Positions 40,112 through 50,045 of a stretch of 64,000 nucleotides of DNA are shown here, in pieces. A program made the position numbers and the translations under genes. Below the pieces are notes generated by a model. The model saw only the letters and a program-made list of their open reading frames with translations. It made no database searches and was not told the DNA's origin. Source of the stretch: UBA710 sp051656785 (GTDB lineage Bacteria > Bacillota_I > Bacilli_A > Mycoplasmatales > Metamycoplasmataceae); contig JBOFJK010000006.1 in NCBI GenBank assembly GCA_051656785.1, positions 124,001 to 188,000 on the forward strand. The letters run 5' to 3'. How positions within the stretch are numbered: the stretch's first letter is position 1; every line of letters starts with the position of its first letter.

Positions 40112-40187
40112 GGAAGATTAGCTCAGTTGGGAGAGCACCGCCCTTACAAGGCGGGGGTCATGGGTTCGAGCCCCCTATCTTCTACCA
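40112..40187 (+). tRNA. tRNA-Val (anticodon TAC)
   Basis: Acceptor GGAAGAT/ATCTTCT with a G1-U72 pair, loop CTTACAA on CCGCC/GGCGG, CCA encoded. Confidence 0.96.
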
Positions 40188-40191
40188 TTAT

Positions 40192-40267
<76 letters not shown>

Positions 40268-40272
40268 TTTTT

Positions 40273-40348
40273 GCGCCCTTAGCTCAGCTGGTAGAGCAAA
40301 TGGCTTTTAACCATTGGGTCAGAGGTTCAAATCCTCTAGGGCGTACCA
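40273..40348 (+). tRNA. tRNA-Lys (anticodon TTT)
   Basis: Acceptor GCGCCCT/AGGGCGT, loop CTTTTAA, CCA encoded. Confidence 0.96.
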
Positions 40349-40402
40349 ATATGTCAATTAGATGACTCCAAATATACTATTTTGAAAAGAAAATATTATT
40401 TT

Positions 40403-40487
40403 GCGCGAGTGGTGGAATTGGCAGACACGCTAGATTTAGGCTCTAGTGCCTCACGGTGTGAGGGTTCGAGTCCCTCTTCGCGCACCA
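40403..40487 (+). tRNA. tRNA-Leu (anticodon TAG)
   Basis: 85-base class II tRNA, acceptor GCGCGAG, loop TTTAGGC, variable arm TGCCTCACGGTGTG, CCA encoded. A 54-base spacer separates it from tRNA-Lys. Confidence 0.95.
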
Positions 40488-40516
40488 ATTCATTTTTTAT
40501 TATGACCAAACAAATA

Positions 40517-40542
40517 TAAAAAAAGCCAATTAGGCTTTTTAT
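40517..40542. terminator. Bidirectional terminator between tRNA cluster and ldh
   Basis: AAAAAGCC (40520-40527) and GGCTTTTT (40533-40540), five-base loop, T-rich on both strands. Confidence 0.85.
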
Positions 40543-40545
40543 TAA

Positions 40546-41493
40546 TTATTTAATTGCTACTTCAGCTTTTTTAATAACTTCTGCAAGTAGATTGCATGAT
40601 TTATCAAATTGCTCTTGTTCAAAAGAAGAAAGTGAAACTTCAATCACAGATTCCACCCCATTAATTCCCACTATTGCTGGAACACCCGTATAAACACCTT
40701 TATTTTTGTATTCTCCATTTAAGTAAGCACCAACCATTAAAACTTTTTTAGAATCAGTTAAGATATTAAAGCAAATATTCGCTAGAGCAGATCCAATACC
40801 ATAGAATGTTGCTCCTTTTCTATCAATAATTTCATAAGCTTTTTTATAAACCATTTCATGAATTTCTGGATATTTTTTAGGATTAATTTTACCACTTTTT
40901 TCAAAGTCTGAAAGTGGTTTACCACTAATGGTTGCTGATGAAAAAACTGATACTGATGAATCTCCATGTTCTCCTAAAACATATGCTTGAATTGAACCGG
41001 TTGCAATTTCAAGTTCTTCAGATAGAATTCTTACTAGTCTTGCTGTATCTAATGATGTTCCTGAACCAACAACTTTATTTTTGTCAAAACCTGTTACTTG
41101 TTGATATACATAAGTTAAAACATCAACTGGGTTAGAAGCAATAACTGTAATTCCCTTAAATCCAGATTTTTTAATTTCAGTTGCAATGGTTTTCATGATT
41201 TTTGCATTACCTTCAACCATATTGATACGTGTTTCGCCTGGTAACTGAGGTCTTCCTGCTGTAATGACTACAATATCTGCATCCTTACAATCACTGTATT
41301 TAGCATGAAAAACATTGAATGGGAATGTTGATGTAGCAATTGCATCTTCCATATCTAAAACATTCCCTTTTGCTACCTTATCATTGACATCAATGATTCC
41401 ATATTCTTGAGCTATCCCTCTATTCATTGCAGCATAAAGAAATGAATTTCCAACTGCTCCTGAACCTACTAAAATAATCTTTTTAACTTTCAT
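40546..41493 (-). CDS. ldh: L-lactate dehydrogenase
   Basis: Reduces pyruvate to lactate and regenerates NAD+, the fermentative end of glycolysis. 315 residues: NAD fold VGSGAVGNSFLYAAMNRG, substrate loop AGRPQLPGETR (with the Gln typical of LDH rather than the Arg of malate dehydrogenase), catalytic His in LGEHGDSS, TARLVRILSE. SD AAGGAA. Confidence 0.97.
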   Translation of the reverse strand: MKVKKIILVGSGAVGNSFLYAAMNRGIAQEYGIIDVNDKVAKGNVLDMEDAIATSTFPFNVFHAKYSDCKDADIVVITAGRPQLPGETRINMVEGNAKIMKTIATEIKKSGFKGITVIASNPVDVLTYVYQQVTGFDKNKVVGSGTSLDTARLVRILSEELEIATGSIQAYVLGEHGDSSVSVFSSATISGKPLSDFEKSGKINPKKYPEIHEMVYKKAYEIIDRKGATFYGIGSALANICFNILTDSKKVLMVGAYLNGEYKNKGVYTGVPAIVGINGVESVIEVSLSSFEQEQFDKSCNLLAEVIKKAEVAIK

Positions 41494-41602
41494 AATATAT
41501 TCCTTATTTCTTATTTTTAAATTTATATAACTTAAATTATATAACTAAAAAGTTAAAAAGTAAATATAAATGAAAACAATTAATAAAAAGTAACAAAACC
41601 TA

Positions 41603-41818
41603 TTATTTTAGGTTGATAATTCCAAAAGCATTTAATCATAAGAATACTGCCGGAATGACAGGAAAGAAGATTGCTAATATACAAACAATTAATTCCATTC
41701 CCTTTGGTTTAACTATAAATAAATATAGTAATGAACCTATAAATCATGTAAAAAGTGCAAGAAATAAAAGAATTAATCTTGTTCCATCCACATTAGAATT
41801 TTTTTTGCTTTCCCCCAT
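41603..41818 (-). CDS. Small two-helix membrane protein, 71 residues
   Basis: Two hydrophobic segments (~14-36 and ~42-65) separated by KPKGME; hydrophilic N-terminus GESKKNSNVDG. Strong SD AAGGGGGAT before ATG. Two TGA Trp codons. No family recognised; might be a small subunit or regulator of a membrane protein. Confidence 0.6.
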
Positions 41819-41898
41819 TTTATCCCCCTTCAAAATTAATAAAATAATCAATAATAATTATACTATTTTTTTTTTAATTCATAAAAAAATATATTAAT

Positions 41899-41942
41899 AT
41901 ATACTTTTAATTTATTAAAGTGATATACTTTTAATTTATTAA
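41899..41942 (+). repeat. Perfect 20-base direct repeat before a lipoprotein gene
   Basis: Two identical 20-base copies (41899-41918 and 41923-41942) with a four-base spacer (period 24). The second copy ends against the GGAGG of the lipoprotein ribosome-binding site. Confidence 0.8.
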
Positions 41943-41953
41943 GGAGGAGAGCT

Positions 41954-42364
41954 ATGAATTTTAAAAAACTTTATCTAACAATGACAATTGCTTCTTTGTC
42001 AGTTTCTCCTCTGGTTATTCTCTCCTCATGTTCAAGTACATCTTATGTAACTTTAATTCCAAAAATAATAGAGACAAAAGTAGTCCAAATACAAGAAGAA
42101 ATTGCTAACGAAACTGCTCAAAGTTGAATTGATGAAAGAAAGAATTGAACCAAGGATCAATGACTAGTAACTGATTATCCTTTGTCAGGATATATAAGTG
42201 GTGGAAATGTTATTGCTAAAAACATTTCAAATATAAAAGTGAATATTTTTGAGGATAAGATAAGTTTTGTTATTGAATTAGATAATAATTCATCAAATAG
42301 ATTTCTCAATAATAAAACAGAATGAACTGCTTTAATCTCTCAAGTGGCATCACAAAATAATTAA
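41954..42364 (+). CDS. Small lipoprotein, 136 residues
   Basis: Signal peptide with basic start, hydrophobic core and lipobox ILSSC (Cys ~28); the mature part is ~110 polar residues with several TGA Trp codons (SWIDERKNWTKDQW) and a beta-rich C-terminal half. Strong SD GGAGGAGAG. Signal resembles that of the 626-residue lipoprotein. It lies ~95 bases before potA and could be co-expressed, but nothing shows polyamine binding. Confidence 0.75.
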
Positions 42365-42458
42365 TATTTTAATACTCTAGCAATTGAATAAATAATTTTA
42401 ATAAAATATTTTCAATAATTAGCAAAACAAAAATAATACAGAAAGCAGGCGAAAATAA

Positions 42459-43820
42459 TTGTCTAAACCTATTATCGAATTAAAAAATGTAACTAAAGAA
42501 TTTGATCAAAAAGTTATCCTTGATAACATTGATCTTTCAGTATATGAAGGAGAATTCATCACTCTTCTAGGACCATCAGGTTCAGGAAAAACAACTATCC
42601 TAAGGCTTATAGGTGGCTTTGATTGAGCAACTAGAGGTGAAATAAATTTTAATGGATTAGATATTAAAGATTTGCCTGCACATCTTAGAGAAACGTCTAC
42701 AATTTTTCAGGATTATGCATTATTTCCTCATTTAAGTGTTGAAAATAATATTAAATATGGTTTAAGACTTAAAAGATTTGATAAACCAAAAGAAAATCTT
42801 AAAGAGAATATCAATAAGTTATTAAAAATAAAGGTTAAGCAGTGAAAAAAGAAGGCAACTGCAGAAATGAAAAAACTTGACAAAATTCAAACTGAATACA
42901 TAAATAATCTTGAAACTAAAAAATTGCCAGAAAAAGAAAAAATAAAAATTCAAAATTGATTAGATGATTCAGATTTCAAATATTCATATTGAGAAACATA
43001 TGTTGGTCAAGAAACTAATAAATTTAACAAAAGATATTTACAAAGAAAAATCACAAACAAGGAATTAGATGAAAGAATGCTTGAAGCACTTAACTTGGTT
43101 GAACTAGAAGGTCATGAGAAAAAATCAATTGATAAATTGTCTGGTGGACAAAGACAAAGAGTTGCACTTGCTAGAGCAATTGCTGTTGAGCCAAAAATTC
43201 TTTTATTAGATGAACCACTTTCTTCTCTTGATGCTAAGATAAGAGAAAAAATGCAAGTCCTTCTATCTGATTTACAAAGAAAACTAAATATTACTTTCAT
43301 TTTTGTAACGCATGATCGCGAAGAAGCGCTTCAGTTATCTGATAGAATTGCTGTAATAAGGAATGGAAAAATTGAACAATTTGACACTCCAAAGGAAATT
43401 TATGATTATCCAATAAATAAATGAGTAGCACAATTTATTGGTGATTACAATATGTTTGATGGAAAAATTATTGATGATTCTATAGTTTTATTTATGGGAA
43501 AAGAATATAAATTTTGAAAACAAAAATATTCATTTGAACCTGGAGAGTTAGTTGATGTCCTAATAAGACCAGAAGATATCATGATTAAAAAAAGTAATGG
43601 TTTTATAAGCGGAAGTGTTTTATCTTCAACATATAAAGGAAGTTATTACATTACAGTTGTAAAAACCAAAAAAGGTAACATTATTGTTGAATCAACTAAT
43701 GACTATGATGATGGAGAAAGAGTATATCTAGATTGAATGATAACCTCAATGCATTTGATGCTCAAGGAAAATAAAGAAGAAACAAAAATGGAGGCTGAAA
43801 ATAATGATGCAATATCTTAA
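42459..43820 (+). CDS. potA: Spermidine/putrescine ABC transporter ATP-binding protein
   Basis: ATPase of the polyamine importer, 453 residues. Walker A GPSGSGKTTI, Q-loop FQDYALFPHLSV, signature LSGGQRQRVALARA, Walker B LLLDEPLSSLD, H-loop THDREEA, then a C-terminal TOBE-like domain. An insertion of ~100 mostly charged residues (~105-205) separates Q-loop and signature; such an insert is known in mycoplasma PotA. TTG 42459 is the only possible start after the preceding in-frame TAA; the SD is weak. Overlaps potB by 17 bases. Confidence 0.93.
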
Positions 43821-44634
43821 ATCAATAAATAAACAGTCATTTTTATTTATTCCTTATACTTTATTTTTTGTTTTGTTTATATTTGTCCCATTACTCTTTA
43901 TAATGATTACTTCTTTTTTGGTTCCAATCGGAGCTAGTCCTGATTATGATAATGCTGAACTTCTAAAGGATTTTACCTTTTGAGTTATATTTTTTAGATC
44001 ATTAGGAATTGGAATAGGGAGCTCCTTAATTTGTTTAGCAATTGCATTACCATTTGTTTATATTATTTTATCGATAAAAAAGAAAAGTGTAAAGATGGGT
44101 GTATTATCTTTAATGCTTGCTCCATTATTTATTTTCACATTAGTAAAAGTTTTGGCTCTTAAAGGTTTCTTTACATATGTTTTTGATGAAAGGGCATTGG
44201 ATGGAGCAGGAGCATTAATTATTGGTCTCGTGTATTTAAATTTGCCTTTTATGGTTATTCCACTTTATGTTGTTTTTTCAAACATGCCTAAAAATATTGT
44301 TGATGCATCTGAGGATTTAGGTTACACTAAAATTCATACATTTATTAAAATAGTTATTCCATATGGTTTAAAGGCAATTTGTTCAGGAGTAACGATAGTA
44401 TTTTTGATGGGTGTTTTAAGTGTTGCTGTTAGTGATAAACTTATTATCAATTCAGAACAAAATAAATTACTAGGAAACATCATCAATGATTTAGCAAATC
44501 CATCAAATGGATTTGATATGCAACAAGCTTCAACAGTTGTTATGATTACAATATTTTCAGTCGGAATAATATATATATTAATTAATGCAATTCCGTGATT
44601 TTATCAAAGAGTAAGGGGTGGAATAAATGACTAG
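43804..44634 (+). CDS. potB: Spermidine/putrescine ABC transporter permease PotB
   Basis: 276-residue inner-membrane permease with six helices and the EAA-type loop VDASEDLGYTKIHTFIKIVIP that docks on the ATPase. SD GGAGG at 43790-43794 serves ATG 43804 (or 43807). TGA Trp at 43981 and 44596. Overlaps potC by eight bases. Confidence 0.93.
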
Positions 44635-45436
44635 ATTTAGAGAATTTTCTAAGTACTTTTATATAGTAATTATTTTAGTTGTTTTTTATATTCCTCTTTT
44701 CTTTGGAGCAATATTTAGTTTTAATGAAACAAGTGATAAAGGCTTTATTACCTTTACTCATTGAAATGGTTTTACATGAGAAGCTTATGAAAATTTATTT
44801 TCAAATAAGATGGTTGCAGCTTTCATGAGTTCATTATTATTAGGTACTTTATCAAGTTTAATAGTAATTATCTTTTCTCTTCTAACGGTTTTTAGTATTT
44901 GAAAACAAAAGAGTAGAACAATAAAGGTTATCAGAAATGTTTCAACTAATATTTCATTAATAAATCCAGATGTAATTATTGGAGTTTCATTAGCAATATT
45001 TTTCACATTATCTTTTGGAGTTTTATCATCGGAATCAGAAGGTTTTGATAGAGCTTTAATTGGACATGTTGTGATGATCTTACCTTATGGTATTTTGATA
45101 ATGTATCCTAAAAGCGAAAAATTTAGTAAATCAATTTTTGAAGCAAGTTATGATTTAGGTTATTCAAAGGTTAAGACATGATTTAAAACATATTTTATTT
45201 ATATGTTGCCATCAATAACTTTCACTTTATTGGTATCAATGGTTCTTAGTTTTGATGATTTTATTATTACAACTATTACATCAAATACCGAAACTGTTGG
45301 AACTGAATTATATCAAGGTAGATTTCAATCATGAGCCCTTGCCTTAGGTTCTATTTTATTAGTTTCAGTAATTACAGTAAATGCCACAGTATTTATTAAG
45401 AGTTCAAGAAAGGTGGTGAAAGAAAATGAAAGATAA
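44627..45436 (+). CDS. potC: Spermidine/putrescine ABC transporter permease PotC
   Basis: 269-residue permease, six helices; docking loop FEASYDLGYSKVKTWFKTYFIYMLP. SD GGGGTGG within potB. Overlaps potD by 11 bases. Confidence 0.93.
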
Positions 45437-46724
45437 AAAAATATGACTATGACTTTTCTTTCCGATAATTTTTTTCGGAGCAATGACGACTGGAGCAATT
45501 TACAAAACTATAAATCATTATAAACCAACAATATACAATTATCAATCATATGTTAATCCAGATTTAATTCCAGAAATTGAGAAAAATTATTCGTATCGTG
45601 AATACAAACTTAATTCAGAATTTAATAATGCAATCGATAATAATAAAGCGATAGCTGGAATATCATCCGATTACATGTTGATTGATTTGATAAATACTAA
45701 TAAGATTTCAAAGATTAATTTTGTTGATGCTTTTGGTGTAAATGATCCTACAATATTTTACTCAGATGCCACAAATAAACAACTTCAATTTTTCGATAAA
45801 TTTATTGCACCAAATGCTAAGGTTAAAGGTGATGCAAATGGAGATGGGATTGTTGATTATTTTTCAGAATACATTATTCCTATTTGAATAAATAACAAAG
45901 TGTTTATTTATAACTCAAACAAGATAAAAGGCAATGTTCCTGATTTCGCTGGAAATGATTTTTCACATCAAAGTATTTTAAAAGAATTGAAAAAGAGTGG
46001 TGTTAATGTTTGATCATGAGTTAATGCTCCAATTGAAAATAGTGTTATCGGCTCTGAACTTGATGTTTTTGATACAACACTAACAAATGACAACTACGTT
46101 AAAAGGATTGATGCATTTGCCCAAATAGTAAAAAATGGAACTGGTCATGAAATCAGTGATTTTTCAACAAATATTTTTGAGGGTGATTCAGATGTTGTTT
46201 TACAATCAACAATAGATCCTAAATCATTTATTCAAGGATCATATTTATTTAATGGAGATGCATTAGATGCTTATTGATCTGAAGATAATTTCTCTAATGT
46301 CCCTAATGGAACAATTAAATTAGTAAAACCAAAAAACTCTCTTTCATTTGTTGATGGATTTGTTGTCTCTTCATCAATTTCAGAAAAGAACCATATTGAA
46401 TTATTGAAGAATTTAATTCCAGTATTTTTTGAAGGTAAATTTATGACTAAGGAAGAAATAGTTTTAGAAACTACATTAGATGACGGAACAATTGATTGAG
46501 AAATACTTGCTACATTAAACAATTTTGATTATGTCAATTACACTCCAACTTCAAAAGGAGAATATGAATTCATTTTAGAAAATTATTTTGTTGAGGAAGA
46601 GGAACAGGGAATTGCAGAAAGTTTTTATATAATTGAAGCATATCAAATTACTCCAATAGTTCCTGTTAATGAAGAATTACAATCAAGAATAGCTATTGAA
46701 TTTAGAAGAAGGTTGAGAATGTAG
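45426..46724 (+). CDS. potD: Spermidine/putrescine-binding protein PotD-like
   Basis: 432 residues. An N-terminal membrane anchor (~4-22) replaces a lipobox. Binding-protein-like segments follow (GISSDYMLIDLINTNKI, YSDATNKQLQFFDKF, YFSEYIIPIW), with a final region that corresponds to the domain closing over the substrate (VNYTPTSKGEYE). A DGNGDGIVDYF stretch looks like a calcium-binding loop (dockerin/EF-hand-like: residues at D-x-N-x-D-G-x-x-D). Identification relies on operon order and moderate similarity. Confidence 0.82.
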
Positions 46725-46777
46725 ATTCACTAATAATTTAATATATCTTAGTCCCTCCTTATAATTACATAATAGAA

Positions 46778-46806
46778 ATATATGTTATTATAAATATATG
46801 TTATTA
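46778..46806 (+). repeat. 13-base direct repeat at the rluD start
   Basis: ATATATGTTATTA at 46778-46790 and 46794-46806, period 16. Each copy has an ATG; the first opens a three-codon ORF (MLL-stop), the second is the rluD start. Confidence 0.7.
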
Positions 46807-47691
46807 AATAAAGAAATTGTTTTGAAGTCAAATGAAAGAGTAAGAATAGATAAATTCATTGCTGATAATACTGATTTTTCAAGAAATGAAGTTAAAGAAA
46901 TTATTGATATTTATGGTGTTTATGTTGATGGAATACTTGTGAGGAAACCTAAATTTATTATTAATGAAGGTCAAACTATAATAATTAAAGAAAAACTGCA
47001 AAATGAAATTATAATGATTGCCCAGGATATTCCAATTGAAGTGGTTTTTGAAGATGAGCATATTATTATAATTAACAAAAAAAGTGGAATGGTTGTTCAT
47101 CCAGCTCCAGGAAATAAGGATGGAACATTAGTTAATGCAATTCTTTTTCATTTCAAAGATTTATCTAATTTAAATGGACCAGTTAGACCAGGAATTGTTC
47201 ATCGTATTGATAAACACACAAGTGGTTTAATTTTAATTGCAAAAACAAATGCTGCCCATAAATATTTTTCTGAACTTATTAAAGAACACAAAATAAATAG
47301 ACACTATAAGGCACTTGTTGTTGGAAAAGTTTTGAATGATGTTATTCATATAAATGTTCCAATTGGAAGAAATGTTAATGATAGACAAAAAATGATGGTC
47401 ACAAAACAAAATTCAAAAGATGCTATCACACATGTATATCCTGAAAAAATTTATTCAAATTATACATTAGTACGTTGTGAATTAGAGACTGGAAGGACTC
47501 ACCAAATTAGGGTTCATTTAAATCATATTAATTTTCCAGTGGTTGGAGATCCTGTTTATGGAAAACACCTTGATTCCTTCAATCAAAGATTACATGCATA
47601 TAAATTGTCCTTCATTCATATAACAGGTGAATTCATTGAAGTTGAGGCTCCGCTTCCGGATGAATTTTTTGACAATATTGACTTAGAATAA
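46798..47691 (+). CDS. rluD: 23S rRNA pseudouridine synthase, RluD family
   Basis: Isomerises uridines in 23S rRNA helix 69. 297 residues: N-terminal S4-like RNA-binding domain (VRIDKFIADNTDFSRNEVKEII) and catalytic domain with HRIDKHTSGLILIAKT (Asp nucleophile), LETGRTHQIRVHL and HAYKLSFIHP-like (HAYKLSFIHI). It could be another RluA-class enzyme of different target. No SD; TATAAT at 46760-46765 upstream. Confidence 0.92.
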   Translation: MLLNKEIVLKSNERVRIDKFIADNTDFSRNEVKEIIDIYGVYVDGILVRKPKFIINEGQTIIIKEKLQNEIIMIAQDIPIEVVFEDEHIIIINKKSGMVVHPAPGNKDGTLVNAILFHFKDLSNLNGPVRPGIVHRIDKHTSGLILIAKTNAAHKYFSELIKEHKINRHYKALVVGKVLNDVIHINVPIGRNVNDRQKMMVTKQNSKDAITHVYPEKIYSNYTLVRCELETGRTHQIRVHLNHINFPVVGDPVYGKHLDSFNQRLHAYKLSFIHITGEFIEVEAPLPDEFFDNIDLE

Positions 47692-47744
47692 TAATTAATT
47701 TTTAAATTAAAAGTCAAATCATTAATAGGGTTTGGTAATTATTT

Positions 47745-47753
47745 TGATATAAT
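47745..47753 (+). promoter_or_regulatory. Extended -10 promoter of the 47812 gene
   Basis: TGA-TATAAT (47748-47753), 58 bases before ATG. Confidence 0.6.
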
Positions 47754-47811
47754 TAATGAAATATGATATTGATTCAAACAAATTAATATTTTGAAGAAAG
47801 AAGGGGTTATT

Positions 47812-48714
47812 ATGTTTCCAGGAGCTATGAACACTGCTAACATTAAAAAAGTTAGTGAACTCTGAGAAGAAGAAAAAAAATATAGATGATGAATAATTGG
47901 TTTTGCAGCTTCATTAGTTGTTTTGTTTTTGCTTAATGTATCTTTTGTAGTGTTTGCATATGTAAATGAAGATTCATTAATAACGGCTTTTAAATCTTTC
48001 TATCAAACAAATCAAGAAGCACAAGCCAAACAGTTATTTGAAACTATAACTATTACTTGTATAACTTGAACCATTGCTCTTTTTTTAGGATCTATTGCTT
48101 TTATATACTCAATTTATAACTGTTATAAAATAAAGTCATTCGAAAAATTAGATTCCTTTTCATCATTTTTCCTTGGATTTCAAACATTTTATTCACTCTT
48201 TTTTGTTTTTAATTATAGGAATGGTGAATTTTTTGACAATACATTTATGATTTTCTACTTTGTATTACCACTTTTATCAATACCAGTATGATTATTATTA
48301 GCAAGACAAGTTAAAAGAATTAAGAGATCATTCTTTATTGCCAAAAGACAAGAAGAGATTACTGCATTTTATCAATCAAATCAAGAGCAAATAGTCAATA
48401 ATGGTTTCCAATCTCCATTCGGTTTTCCATTTCAACAACCTACACAACAAAGTCCTGTTGATGCCAATCAAGTTGTAGATGAACATTTTGAAGTAAAACA
48501 AGATCCTAAATATTTTAAATTAGAAAAAATGTCCCTAGAACAATTAAGAAAAATAGCTGATAGATTATCCATTTCTGGAATTGATGAAATGACTAAACCA
48601 GAATTAATCAAAATAATTTTATCTGTTACTCAAACATTGGATATAAATAATGATGATGAAAAAGAGGATACTAATCTTCATGATAGCATAGATATTGAAC
48701 AGAAAAATAATTAG
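47812..48714 (+). CDS. Four-helix membrane protein with C-terminal SAP/Rho-N-like domain
   Basis: 300 residues. A short N-terminus, four hydrophobic segments (~30-55, 82-108, 118-138, 148-172), a basic stretch (ARQVKRIKRSF), a Gln/Pro-rich linker (FQSPFGFPFQQPTQQSP), and then at ~236-265 a helix-extension-helix LEQLRKIADRLSISGI-DEMTKPELIKIIL that fits SAP/Rho N-terminal domains, which bind nucleic acid. The tail is acidic. Suggests a membrane tether for DNA or RNA, or for a partner protein; unproven. SD AAGGGG. Confidence 0.75.
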
Positions 48715-48751
48715 AAAAAGATTTTTTTCGATACACTAGGGTAAGTTGTTG

Positions 48752-48757
48752 TATAAT
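48752..48757 (+). promoter_or_regulatory. -10 box of the str operon (rpsL)
   Basis: TATAAT 43 bases before the rpsL ATG, preceded by TTGTTG. No clear -35. Confidence 0.55.
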
Positions 48758-48800
48758 TTATAAACTACGATTATATTTTGTAGATATATAAAGGAAATAA

Positions 48801-49220
48801 ATGCCAACAATAAACCAACTTGTAAATGATGGAAGAAATCCCAAAATTCGTAAAACAAAGTCACCTGCACTTTCTTTAGGTTTTAATTCATTACACAAAA
48901 AATCAACAATTCAACCTTCTCCTTTTAAGAGAGGTGTTTGTACAAGGGTGGCAACCATGACACCTAAAAAACCCAATTCAGCTTTACGTAAGTATGCAAG
49001 GGTTAAGCTATCAAATGGAATGGAAGTTACTGCATATATTCCTGGTGAAGGTCATAACTTGCAAGAACACTCTGTTGTTTTAATTAGAGGTGGAAGAGTA
49101 AAAGATTTGCCCGGGGTACGTTACACTATTGTTAGAGGTACACAAGATGCTGCTGGAGTTAATAATAGAAACAAATCTAGATCTAAGTATGGAACTAAAA
49201 AACCAAAAGCACAAAATTAA
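48801..49220 (+). CDS. rpsL: 30S ribosomal protein S12
   Basis: Decoding-centre protein, 139 residues. TPKKPNSALRKYARVKL contains the streptomycin-related Lys (wild type KKPNS); PGEGHNLQEHSVVLIRGGRVKDLPGVRY follows. First gene of the str operon. SD AAAGGA. Confidence 0.98.
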   Translation: MPTINQLVNDGRNPKIRKTKSPALSLGFNSLHKKSTIQPSPFKRGVCTRVATMTPKKPNSALRKYARVKLSNGMEVTAYIPGEGHNLQEHSVVLIRGGRVKDLPGVRYTIVRGTQDAAGVNNRNKSRSKYGTKKPKAQN

Positions 49221-49262
49221 AAAATAATTAATTATATATAATCTTGAAAGGATAAAAAAAAT

Positions 49263-49733
49263 ATGTCAAGAAAAAGAAAAGCGCCTGTTCGAGAAGTACT
49301 TAGTGATCCAATTTTCAACTCTAAAATAGTTACTAAATTGATTAACACTATTATGCTTGATGGGAAAAAATCAACTGCTGAATCCATTTTGTACTCAGCA
49401 TTTGAAATTATTAAAGAAAAAACAAATGAAGAACCAATTGAAGTATTCAAAAAAGCTGTTGAAAATATTACACCTCAACTTGAAGTTAGAACAAGACGTA
49501 TTGGTGGAACGAACTATCAAGTCCCTTCTGAAGTTTCTGCTCGTCGTAAGCAAACGCTTACACTTAGATGATTAATTAATTATTCAAGACTTAGAACAGA
49601 AAAAACCATGGATTTAAGATTAGCAAATGAAATAATTGATGCTTCTAAGGGGACTGGCGGTTCTGTTAAGAAAAAAGAAGATACACATAAAATGGCTGAA
49701 GCTAATAAAGCCTTTGCTCACTTTAGATGATAA
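49263..49733 (+). CDS. rpsG: 30S ribosomal protein S7
   Basis: 16S 3'-domain assembly protein, 156 residues (normal). MSRKRKAPVREVLSDPIFNS, GGTNYQVPSEVSARRKQTLTLRW and the C-terminal HKMAEANKAFAHFRW. TGA at 49569-49571 and the last sense codon 49728-49730 are Trp; a terminal Trp is typical of S7. Confidence 0.97.
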
Positions 49734-49739
49734 TTTGTG

Positions 49740-50000
49740 ATGTATTGTAATTCTTGTGAAGAAATTAAAACTCCTAGATATAGTCAAGAACAACTTATAA
49801 TCAGTTTAATGCTATTTATATTATTATGTGTAATTGGTTTGTTATATTTTCTTTTTATAGAAAAGAACACTTGTCCTACTTGTTATTCACAAATGGTTGT
49901 AATTAATAACCATTTTGAGAAGAATAATCATACTGAAAATAATGGTTTAAATAATATAATTAATTTAGAAAGAGAATTAATTGTATTAGATTACATCTAA
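49740..50000 (+). CDS. Zinc-ribbon-like small membrane protein between rpsG and fusA
   Basis: 86 residues: YCNSCEE, one membrane helix (~20-42, IISLMLFILLCVIGLLYFLF), then NTCPTCYSQM, and an Asn-rich polar tail. Two CxxC pairs on either side of the helix would not both face the same compartment if the helix spans, so either they do not form one zinc site or the segment is a hairpin. Seven bases after rpsG with no strong SD; GTG 49737 is an alternative start. Unknown function. Confidence 0.6.
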   Translation: MYCNSCEEIKTPRYSQEQLIISLMLFILLCVIGLLYFLFIEKNTCPTCYSQMVVINNHFEKNNHTENNGLNNIINLERELIVLDYI

Positions 50001-50045
50001 ATAAACTAAATAATAAACAAAGAAGAAAGAAAAAAAGGAAACAAA

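Noticed and set aside
40932..41135. 67-codon ORF antisense to ldh
   Set aside because: Opposite strand of a certain gene and Leu-rich shadow; no ribosome-binding site.
41613..41897. 94-codon plus-strand ORF
   Set aside because: Opposite to the 71-residue minus-strand gene, which has a strong SD and TGA Trp codons at helix ends.
42764..43070. Charged stretch in the middle of potA, at first looked like a separate inserted gene
   Set aside because: Same reading frame with TGA Trp codons; insertions here are typical of mycoplasma PotA.
49357..49575. 72-codon ORF in another frame of rpsG
   Set aside because: Overlaps a conserved ribosomal protein gene completely.
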